DNA of 64,000 nucleotides from the NCBI GenBank assembly GCA_020137815.1, contig CM035351.1, positions 9,391,969-9,455,968 on the forward strand. The letters run 5' to 3'. The notes under the pieces were generated by a model. The model did no database searches and was not told the DNA's origin. It saw only the letters and a list, made by a program, of their open reading frames with translations. The DNA is from Hormiphora californensis (Eukaryota > Ctenophora > Tentaculata > Cydippida > Pleurobrachiidae). Every line of letters starts with the position of its first letter. Position 1 is the first letter of the stretch. The position numbers and the translations under genes are program-made. This document shows positions 33,612-44,700 of the stretch, piece by piece.

Positions 33612-36600
33612 ATGGATGAGAACCCGTTTGCGGACCCTAACCAGGTCAACCCCTTCATGGACCCATCTGTTCAACAGGTTAATATCATTATCTTAGTTGC
33701 CAAATAGTTGCAAAATACTCAAATGTACATTACAGAATTGTGGGGTTATATCTTGTATACTATCCCAGGTATCTGCCCAATCTACGACGGTTGGTGCAGG
33801 GCTAGAGGACGCTATGTTCTCCGAGCCTGCCACAGTTCCTGTTGCGCCTGTTATAACCCAACCTGCTGCTATCCCAACCTACCCTGCTAGTACGGCAGCT
33901 CCCAGCTACGCCCCTCCCAGTTACCCTACCACCGGTACAGCTGGAGGGTATGGGTCCTCTAACTCATTCAATTCGCAACCACCACGACAATACGGCAACG
34001 ATGAGAACCTGAAGAAACAGGTCAGTGTGAACTAAGTGTGTGTGTGTTTGTGTGTGCAAGACTCTTTCTATAGCACTATAACAGGGATTTAGTTTTGTGT
34101 GTGTGCGTGTCTATTAAAGATATCGATATCAACTGAATAGCCCGTGGGTAAGTTGCACCCTTGTCGCCTCAGGAGGATCTGAATGAAACTGTAGACACTG
34201 AAGTTGTGCAACCAGAGGTTGGTATTCTACTATTTTGTAGTCAATTAGATTATAGTTGTGTCGTTTTCACAGTGGGGAAGGAATATTGGTGTGGCTTTCA
34301 CAGATCATACACATTTCTCTCTCACGTAGTGTACATTTCTTCATCAAGACAGATCTTGTTTATTTCCCTATCTCTCTCTATCAGTACACCCCTGCTTCAC
34401 TGCTGCAAACAGTTTGTAGAGAGCTCTCTCTCACTATTTCCGGTTACCATCAAAAATAACACCATCGACCAAAGATTTACAGGCAATGATCACTTCACTC
34501 CCTCCTCTTGCCCAGTATATATCTCTCTCTATCCTCTCTCTGTGTGCATCTCCCTCTGTTGGTCGATGTAATTAGGTCATTAGTGGTAGCGGGCAGAACG
34601 AACAAATCTACGCATGCCTGCATTGCACACACACACACGCTGTATCCTTCTAGCATGTTCTCTCTCTACATATCTCCCTCTCTCTCTCCCTCTCTCCTCA
34701 CACACACACTGCACAGGGGACACAAAGGAAACTAAATTGTATAATGCAAGCAATGGGGGGATGGGGTGCTACAGTACTTCTAAACACACAAAGCACATTT
34801 TGCAACCTTCCCTCTGACCCACCACAAATATTAATCCGCTGCTTTTCCTTTCAAAAAACTACAAACATGTTTTAAAAATTGCATATAATATTTGATGATT
34901 ATGTTTAAACTTATGTTATCTCTCTGCTTGGTAGCATTGTATCACTACTTTGAAACTGTGCATGTGATGTATGCAATGTAAACATCTCTGCTATTTCCTT
35001 TCAGAAACTGGTCGAGGATGAATTTAGGAAACGCGAAGAGGTAAATACAGACTGACGTGCTGTCATTATAGATCTGAGTGTAACCGCCTCATAGACTCGT
35101 GTGAGACGTGATTATCTCCTGAGAGAGAGAGATGGAGAGAGAGAAAATAGGAGGGAGATAGAGAGAAAGAAAATGATTAGATACTGTCACAATGAGAGTA
35201 TCAGATGGTATAGAGGTCACATTGTCTAGTAATGATCACACCCCCTACAGGATCTGGAGAGAAGGGAACAGCAGTTGAGAGAGGAACAGAGACGACTAGA
35301 AGATGCCAGGGTCTATGGAGACAGAGTCCCTAACTTCCCTCCCATCCCTTCCTTCTTCCCCTGTGCACCTTGTGTCTATCATAACATCGATTTCGATATC
35401 CCTCCCGAGCACCAAGTCAGCGTCAGGAGAGTCTTCTACCACTGGCAATGTATGTGAAACAGACAGACAGATAGACAGACAGACTGACAAGTGACAGACA
35501 AACAGAATCACATACAGAGATACAGATATAACACCAGACTTGCTGGCAGCTCTACCACTATTAGTTAACCCCATGTCCCTCTCTCTCTGTACAGTTACCG
35601 TGTTTTGCTACTTGTTCAACTTTGTTGTCTGTTTTGGTATGATCTGCAGTTTGGGAACATCAGCTGGGTCTGCCTTTGGTCTGTCTCTCCTCTTTGCCTG
35701 CCTTTTCATTCCCCTCTCATTCCTGACGTGGTACAGGATGTTATACAACGCTGTCAGGTAACAATTAGAGTCCATCAATGTTCAGGGTACAATACAAGTA
35801 GTAATGACTAATGACTCATTACCACTGAGTCTCTCTCTTTCCTCTCACTTTCTTAAACTTGAATTCCTCAACTTTCTCTGAATCGTCTCAATGCTTTTGT
35901 TGGTAAAGCGGCTACCCTCATTTCATAGAATACTGTTATCATAATAAAGTGGGCTAATACTTGGAATTGGGTGTGTTAGGAAACTAATATCTCTCTCATG
36001 CTACAAGTTTAGTTTTCTCCCTCTTTCTCTCATCTTCGCTCCCTTTCCACATTTCTCGTCCAATCTCTTTGACCACTTCATCACCAGGGACATGAAATGG
36101 GCACTACTGTGTGCTGGGTGTATTACACTCTCTATCTCTCTATGAAAGAATATATCGAGGGAGTTTTGAGAGAGAGAGGGAGAGAGGGAGGGAGATTGCG
36201 GGATCTAAGTTATTAGTTAAGAGATATTGCGGGAGAGAGATAGAGAGATATTGGAAGTACCTAAGTTCCAACTGATGGAGGGGGAATTTCAATTTACCCC
36301 TCGCCCCCCTATCAAATCACTACTACTGAAATGGTTGAGTATAAGTGTGTAAGAAGCAGAGAGAGAGATGTTAGTGTACTATATTGTGTATCTTGCTGCA
36401 CACACACTACCATTCTAACACCACCTTGCAAATTGTATTGTGTGTGGGTAGTGGTACTGGGTACTGTGTGTGAACAATGCTCTCAGTAAAAAGAGCAGCA
36501 CAATAAAGTAGCAACTAACACGATATAATCTCTTTCAGGCAAGATAGTAGTATGCGTTACATGCTATTTTTCTTTACCTACGGGTTCCAAGTCCTCGTCA

Positions 36601-37663
36601 GTGGAATTGGTGCACTTGGTGTCGGTGGGGGCGGTTTTGCGTAAGTCTCACCCCTTCCCCCCTCCCTCCTAGACTGGACAGTTCTATACGTTACATGTCG
36701 TTTTTCTTTCTGTACGGATTTCAAATATTTGTGTCTGCCGTGGCTGTGCTTGGTTTTAGTGGTGGCGGTTTTGCGTGAGTGTTCCTAAATAGCAGTCTCA
36801 GCATTCAGAAGTGCACTACACACGCTCCTAGCACTCCAATAAGCTGTCTCAACTCTCTTATCTGCAGTCAGATATATAGCCCTCGTTTTTAGAATATTTC
36901 TTACACTGCCAATATTCTCTCCATTTCTCCGTGCATTTGTTGTCTTTCGGATATCTCTATTTCCCCAGCAAATCTCTCTTCTTTCTACAGCCCTGTACAG
37001 CATGTATCTTTACAGCACTATTTTAACTGCCTGGAGTTTAGAATGTATCGGATGTCGCCCCCCCCCCCCTAATGTATAGTTAGCCCTTCTGCACCTGCTG
37101 CCCGAGTCAGCCCCTTTTTGTACCCTTCCCAAACACTAGTACCCTGCTGCTTCACAGTGATCTAATACACGCCAAGTTGTAATGACCTAACACCTCTCCC
37201 AGGGGCTGGATCACTGCTTTTGCTACAATGGAGAAGAACAAAGTGCTGGGTGTTTTGGGAATCCTAAACAGTCTGGCATGGTGTGCCAACTGTCTAATTG
37301 CCGTGTACCTTATCATGCAGGTACTTTCTGATAAAGAGAATATCTCTCCCACACATCCGTATCAGTCCGCAGGGCGTGTACATTTCAGCAACATCACCCA
37401 ACGACTAGCAGAGAAGTTGTGCGCGTTCCCAGACCCCTTCGCGCGAGGTGACACACCCGCCGCGCATCAATTCCCCACGCATGCAAAATGGACAGCCCCC
37501 TGATGCTGCCAGATTTAAATTGCCCCGCTAATACCCCCCCCCCCCCCAGATCCACAAGACATACAGGACGACTGGACAGAGTATGGAGAAGGCATCTGGA
37601 GAGTTTGCAGCTAGTGCTGGTAGCAGCAGAAGTTTCGGGCAGGCCGTCCTGCGAAGTCTATAA
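33612..37663 (+). CDS. SCAMP: secretory carrier-associated membrane protein (SCAMP)
   Basis: Nine-exon mRNA model: 33612-33677, 33769-34020, 34173-34217, 35005-35040, 35251-35449, 35595-35757, one of 36539-36640 or 36673-36774, 37203-37320 and 37550-37663. It totals 1095 bp, 364 aa plus stop. The N-terminus has NPF endocytic motifs (DENPFADP), then a Pro/Gln-rich part and a coiled coil (KLVEDEFRKREEDLERREQQ). The conserved FPPIPSFFPCAPCVYHNIDFD segment follows, then four TM helices including CYLFNFVVCFGMICSLGT, WYRMLYNAVR and GWITAFATMEKNKVLGVL, and a short cytoplasmic tail. SCAMPs cycle between the trans-Golgi, endosomes and plasma membrane in exocytosis and recycling. The exon 7 position is duplicated (see separate entry). 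Confidence 0.93.
36673..36774 (+). CDS. SCAMP: SCAMP alternative exon 7b (mutually exclusive with 36539-36640)
   Basis: 102 bp, the same length and phase as exon 7a at 36539-36640. It has its own AG acceptor (CCTCCTAG) and GT donor (GTGAGT). It encodes LDSSIRYMSFFFLYGFQIF...GGGFA, versus QDSSMRYMLFFFTYGFQVL...GGGFA in 7a. Substitutions are mostly conservative, and a frame without stops is retained. The 32-bp gap between 7a and 7b is too short for an ordinary intron, so joining both is unlikely and mutually exclusive use is expected. The exon encodes most of the third TM helix and the following loop. Confidence 0.8.
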
Positions 37664-38700
37664 ACTGATCTATAATTTGGGCCATAATACAGGCCCCCCT
37701 AAATATGTAACTATTTGGTTTTTGCTTCAAAGTTTCAATGCAAAGTTCGCCCTTCCCTAGTCGTCCCTATCAAGTCCCTATGTGATTAGTAAAGTGGTGG
37801 TTTAATTAAGCCTATTAGTAGTTGTTAAGTAACAAATAAGTAGTAATATATCTACACGTTTTATGCCGGTCAAGTTTAAGTTATTGGTAGCCGCGTATTA
37901 AAGATTTTAAACGTTTAGCTTGATCCCTGTAGTTTTGTTAATATTTTGTGTGTATGTGGTTTGAGCAAGTGAAGCTCCGAGATTGCTAGTTGAAAAAGCA
38001 ATTGAAATATGTGTGAATATCTTACTTTGCGTGTGTAATGTGTGTGAGAGCCTTGTTGGGCGTCCCCCCGTGTGAGTAAAATGGACATTGTGTTAAAAAT
38101 GCTGGCGTTTTCCCCTTTTCCCAATGTCATGTACTATTAATGTTTCACAAAATCAGTTGTTTTCTAATTTGTTTATATCCGCAATGAAGCCCAACAATCG
38201 TCACACATTTTAGAGCCGGGGGTTCTGTGACCAGTGACAGTCACTTGGCAGATTCCCGAGTACAAAAGGGGCTCATTCAAATGTGTTTAGTTATCGTTGG
38301 GCTCCATTGATCATTAACCGGAAACAAGGAACGATTGTCCAATTCAGTGGCAGATCAAAACAGTTAAAATTCAGTAATACACCGTACACGCACCTGGGAA
38401 AGTGTTACCATCACAATCATCACCAACATGTAAATCCCCTCTTTCTAAATCTTACAGAATAAGAATAACTTCACTAAGGCTCTATGAGGTTACATTTCAT
38501 ACTCAATTACAATAATTTATCCCACTCATTTCAATATAAACATGACCTGTCTGGCGGTATCATGACCATGGCGGCAGTGTGTCTCTGGTGTGACTCCTAT
38601 AACCCAATCGGAGACGATCTATGTAAAATAAATTAGTAATAAAAACTCGTCCTTCCGATTTGTCTATCTGTCTTCAATATCTTGTAGAATTAGTGTCCCG
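37664..38700. other. intergenic between convergent SCAMP and DCAF1, small inverted repeat, no gene seen
   Basis: Presumed 3' UTRs of two convergent genes. Around 38185-38312 an imperfect inverted repeat (AGCCCAACAATCGTCACACATTT against AAATGTGTTTAGTTATCGTTGGGCT) could be a degenerate MITE. No coding exon or RNA gene was recognised. Confidence 0.45.
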
Positions 38701-41700
38701 TCACTCCACCAACACTCCCTGTGTATCATCTGAAAGAAATGAATGTCAATAAAGGTCCATCTTTGGGTACTTTGGGCAGCACAGGGCGTTAATTAGCAGT
38801 TTAGAGGGGGGGGGCCAACGCTCATTTTTTATATATTTTTATATATTTTATATACCTTTTTTTTGGGAAAAAAAAACATAATTTTTTATATATATATAAA
38901 ATATATAAAAATATATAAAAATACATATGAATATATAAAAATATATAAGAATATATAAAAAATATATAAAAATATATAAAAAATTGTGCCGAAAGTGTGA
39001 AAACAGAAAGCTGTTTTTCGCCATAGCGGGATCAAATATCATTCAATTGATCTCAAACTTGGTCAGCATCTTCATCTAGATAATCCTGATGATTTTCCGT
39101 CATCAATGTGACGTTTGTAACATCGTGACGTCGCGTCAATAACGTCATGACGTCAAAATGACGTCAAAAATGATTTGTTTTTTAGTTTCGCGATCCCAAC
39201 CTCTCTTCACCAGTTCTAGTACATCTGTACGGATCAACATACAAAAAATGATTGAAATCACACCAAAACTGGTAGATATTATTAGGCCGGAACCTCTCTT
39301 CACCAGTTCTACTTTTGACAGTGCATAATTCACTTTTGAACACATTCTCAATTATGTAAAACAGCTATCACCCTCTCAAACACTTAAATTAACTCTATGA
39401 AACATATTCAAGTGAACAATAGATGGAAATAATCCCCTTTTTTGAAAGTAAAAGGGGTGAAAAAAGGGTTTATTTTATATATTTTTATATATTTTTATAT
39501 ATTATTTATATAACTTTATATATTTTTATATATTTTTATATATTTTTATATATTTTTATATATATATAAAAAATTCCAAAATTAAGGAAATATATAAAAA
39601 ATTCGTTGGCCCCCCCCCAGTTTAGATGTGCACGCCACGCATCCTCGACAAATCTACGCCATCATGGGGAGCTGAGTAGAGAGACAGAGGGGCAAGATTA
39701 CTGAAGTAGTATTCTACAGAATTGACCTACCATCAGAATCAGTTAGCATTGAGAAAGCTAAACGTTCCCCTTCCTCCTCTTCACTCTCCTCCTCTTCCCC
39801 CTCCTCTTCTTCTTCATCCCCTTCTGCATCTTCTCCCTCCTCATCTTCCTCATCATCTTCATCATCTTCTTCATCATCATCGTCTTCTTGGGAATTGTCA
39901 GTGAACAGCTCGTTCTCAAGATCTGAAAGAAAGATAGTATATATTCACTGATCTGATTCAGAATTGGTAACTGCGGTATCTACTGCACCACATTTGATCA
40001 CTAAAACATGACTTCAAATAGTGATGATCAACCTACCTCCCAGACCCATGTCATCATCTTCATCTTTCTCAGAGTTCTCATCGTCATCTTCTTCATCATC
40101 TTCATCATCTTCTTCTTCTTCATCGTCTTCTTGGGAATTGTCCGTAAACAGCTCGTTCTCAAGGTCTGAAAGAAAGATGGTACATATTCACTGATCTTAT
40201 TCTGAATTGGTAAATGCGGTATCTACTGTACCACATTTGATCACTAAAACATGACTTCAAATAGTGATGATCAACCTACCTCCCAGACCCATGTCATCAT
40301 CTTCATCTTTCTCAGAGTTCTCATCGTCATCTTCATCATCATCCTCATCATCATCATCAGCGTCATCTCCCCTTCCAGACTTGGTCCTCCCAACCTGGAT
40401 ATTGAGCGGGGGATTACAACAAGTGAAAGGGGGTTACAACAAGTGGAAATTATTGTTATAGTTCAAGAGTGGTATCTCACTGAGACTCTCAGTAACTAAC
40501 CCCCCTCCCCCGCACAGCCCTTCACAGCCCTACAGTGTTGGCTGCAACTGTAACTAGCATCACATTGAGTTACATTTTCCAGCCTAGATAGAGAGGACTC
40601 ATATAATCCAGTTGTGGGGTTTTATCCCGTTGAGCAAGTAATGAACCACACACGAAAACTCCGAATATTTTTCATTTTATTTGATCTTCTTTTCGCTATA
40701 TCTCGTGCTCCGTATTCTACCCCCACCCTGCCCGAATAATAGGATGCCCAGATGTTTATTCATGGTACTCACCATGTACACTTTAACAACGGATCCCCCC
40801 GTCCAAGTTTGTGTGAAATCTTCGTTAGTGCTCTCAACTGTCGCTAGTAGAATGTCTCTCCTGGAGACAATGATGTGTTAGCCATGCAGCTGTTTGGAAT
40901 TTGGGTATTTAGGAAGATTTGAATAAAATCTATAAACCGATGGCGCCTTTAGCCTCTTGGTTTAGAAAACAAGGGGGTTACACTAAACTGTACCTGCAGA
41001 AGCTGAGGTCGATAAGTTGTTTGCCTACATCAAAAGACCCAATTGAAGGGTAGTCGTGGGCTGCTACAAAGGTTTTAAAGGTGCTTTCAAAGGGACCCAG
41101 GATCTGCTTATACGAGGGATCGTGATCATGGACATTCTGTTTAATGTGGGTCACTGCAGAGAGAGGGGTTACTGGGTTAGTTTCTCTGTAGTAGTTGTCT
41201 AACAACACTGGTGACGTCATCCAGTTAAATCTAACTACCATGGTAACCATGGTAACCACGAACAGCTAGTGGTTCTCTACCCCCGTAACCAGGCGGTACT
41301 CACATCCATACATGACATCTCGCGAGTGGTTGAACTTCAGTAGGCAGTTTTCCAGCGAGTTGATGGTGTTGAGTAGCTTGAATGTTCGGAGGTCCCATAA
41401 CTCTGTGTTTATTATCAGTTCGATTCCTTGGAGAGAGGGGGGATTTAGTAGGGTACAGGGAACTAACAAACGGAAATGTTTTAACTCTCAAGGGGAAGTT
41501 ATTTGCCGAATTTTACTGAGTCTAACACCCCCGTAGAATTAGAGTTTTCTAAAGATTCAATTCAGAACACTGTCATGATAGTTTCTGATATTATATGAGA
41601 GATGTTGCCTCTCTGGGAGTTGAACTATTAAACCAAAATTAGTACTTCATCAACCTGTCGCCACAAATCACTAATCCAGCTATATTACAGTACTGTCGAA

Positions 41701-44700
41701 TTACTACTTGCGACTCTTTCTCTTTTTATTGACGAGTATCCAACAATGTTTTTCCTATCCCCATTTCCTAAATTCCCACAACAGAAGATGGGGTGTTGTG
41801 GTCATGGTTTTAATTGGGCACTAATTGGCCTAAATTAAGATTTAATGATCACAAAATTCGATCACAACTCTCTGTGTGTCTGTGTGCTCCAGTCACATGG
41901 AAACGATTTCTTCACATTTTGGTTGCCATATAATCAACTAAAATAGCCCATATATTATGAAAATTAAAATGAGAATAATAAGCTGCTCATGCTACTACTT
42001 GTAATTGTGATTAACACGGCGGTTTTCATGACAGCTCGTCCCAAATTGTAGTTGTTAATTAACTTATAATTAATTGCCATGGTTACCTAGGTACCTGGGG
42101 CTGTGGTTAATTATTGCCATGGTTACCTGTGGGGCTAAAGACTCCACTGACAGTGTTATTGAGTTTATCGAACTTGTGTATTGCAGTGGGGGTCCTGTAG
42201 TCCCAGAGGACACCGTCATTTAGCACTAGATCGTCTGTAAAGTTGAATACCGCGTGGTTCTTTATATAGTTGTTTGATCTGAAACAGAAGGTATTTTCAG
42301 TTTGATAGGAGATATCACGCTGCCAATTTAGCACGGAACCTGCCCCACAAATTAAGTTATTGCAAGGTACAGGTGCAATAACTTGATTTGTTGATTGAGA
42401 TATGTATAACAGAAACTAATATCTCAGTCTCCATATAATGTGTACCAGTACTATATAGACTGGAGATAAGTGTCGTTGAGGACGTCTCTTATTAGCGCCT
42501 AATTCACTACAAACATGTGTCAAGTACTGCAACCCTCAAAACAGTTAACTCTATATTCTATCAGTACAGTATCCCCCTCACATTGGGTATCTTTCTATTC
42601 GTGTGACTATCTGACATACATACAATGTCGGGAATAATTTGCCGTACGGAATTCCGCTCTGAATATTTTAATTGATCAGCTAATCATCTCTTACCCAGGA
42701 GGGTTAGTCATCGTGTGAATCGTTTTCCCCGTGTATGTGTCTATCACGGCGCATTTGTGGCTCTCCATCGTGCCCAATATCAGATCGTCTGAAGGGAGGT
42801 TACCATGGTTACTGAAGGGAGGTAACCATGGTTACAGTGAACATGGTTACTGAAGGGAGGTAACCATGGTTACAGTCAACATGGTTACTGAAGGGAGGTA
42901 ACCATGGTTACAGTCAACATGGTTACTGAAGGGAGGTAACCATGGTTACAGTCAACATGGTTACTGAAGGGAGGTTACCATGGTTACAGTCAACATGGTT
43001 ACAGTCAACATGGTTACTGAGTAGCACTTACAGTTGCCAAGTTGATCATGAGACATCTGGGCGAATATCGACTATCGGTTTAATCAAAGCTTTAGCTTTA
43101 GTACATGATATGCTTTACCGAAAGTGCATACCCGCATATTTTGACATAATGAGGGTATATTGTTTACAGCGATATTGTAATTACATTGACAAAACAGAGC
43201 ACATATTGTCTCCCTTAAATTGCAATGACTTATAACATTTGGATATATTTTGCTATCAGCGTGGTTCCTACTGTTGCAATGAACTGTTCATGACCAAGTT
43301 GTTTGTACCTGAAGTATAACTGAAGCAGGCATGTCTAGCATCAGGGATATCCAATCGGTGGTCTAGTATCTCATGGTAATTCGTAACGTTCACTCCCCAT
43401 AACGCACACCCGTGACCCTCAGTTGTCTCGGACGTCTAGAGAGATGGAGAATATTAGTATCGACAATAATTAGTGGCGAGAGGAACGGAGCGATTTATCA
43501 AAAGGTTTTTACAATGGAGTTCTCAGTTTTTTGCAAAATCTGGGGGAGTATTTTATCATGATTTATGATAAAGGTGCGAAGAATGACTTGTACGAATATC
43601 AGTATATCACAACAATGCCGCAATGAGTTAGCGTGTCAGGCAGAGTCACATCTCAGAGATCTTATTAGAAGTAACCGGACTAGAGACGACCTTTACAGAA
43701 GTCTCACGCCATCATAAATATATTCCCTCCCTCTCTCAATCTACAGTCCTACAGATCTGCAGCTGACGGCGTTCAAGATATTCTCTCTCTCACTCTCTTT
43801 CTATCTTCTTGGCAATTGCAGTTGCATTGATGATTGAATGTTTGTTGTTCTTCTTTCTTCAGTACACTCACCCTACCCTAACCCCTAGCTGGTACTTACA
43901 GTGTTAGTTGAGGCAGCAATCAGGAGACGACCCGACTGGGAGAGATTGAGTGATGTCACCGGCTCTGGATCACTGCTTTCTACCGTCTGCAGACACGAAT
44001 ATGGAGGGTGTTCTGCGACCTTGTGATAATTGTAAACCTAAAAACAGGTAATATATTAGCCGAGGGGGGTTGCCTGTCAGAGCATTGGCCTATTGGTGCG
44101 AGAACCGTGGTCATAGCATTGGCCTGACAGGGTTAGGGATATCATGGGTTGGGGACGAGAGTGAGATAATGGGGGTCTGAGAGTGTTAAAACCTAGTTTC
44201 ACTTGACGTCACGAGGGGGAGGGGTACTTAAGAGGTGTGGCGCTTGACGTTTTTCAGATAACAAAAATTTAACTGAGTAATGGTATGGTCTGATGTTACT
44301 GCAATATTACCCAGTACTAGGTAGTACTGCAGTAGCATCAGACCATACTTGCACACGTCCTACTCCCACATACATACAACCCCAGGGTACTACTCCACTC
44401 TTCTTGTTGTTCCTATGTCAAAATTTATTATTATTATTATTACCCTCACTCGCACTCACCTTCATTTCACCAGTGTTGCAGCCTGTTATAACCAGGTCAT
44501 CCACTACTGCACAACTTGTAAAGTTCATATCGTCCCAGCCGGTAGAGTTGCGGTCATCTAGTTTGAAGGTGAATGTCGGCTTGAACTTGCTGAATATAAA
44601 CTTGTAATCGTGCTGGCGACCTCCTCTTCCTGAGTGGGCAGAGAGGGGGTTTAGCTGATAATAGTTTAGAGACACATCGGAGAGATAGGAGGAGTTATAA

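Noticed and set aside
44100-44180. Possible tRNA-like fold around ATTGGCCTATTGGTGCGAGA
   Set aside because: No consistent A-box/B-box spacing or acceptor stem; only a local inverted repeat of GCCTGTCAG.
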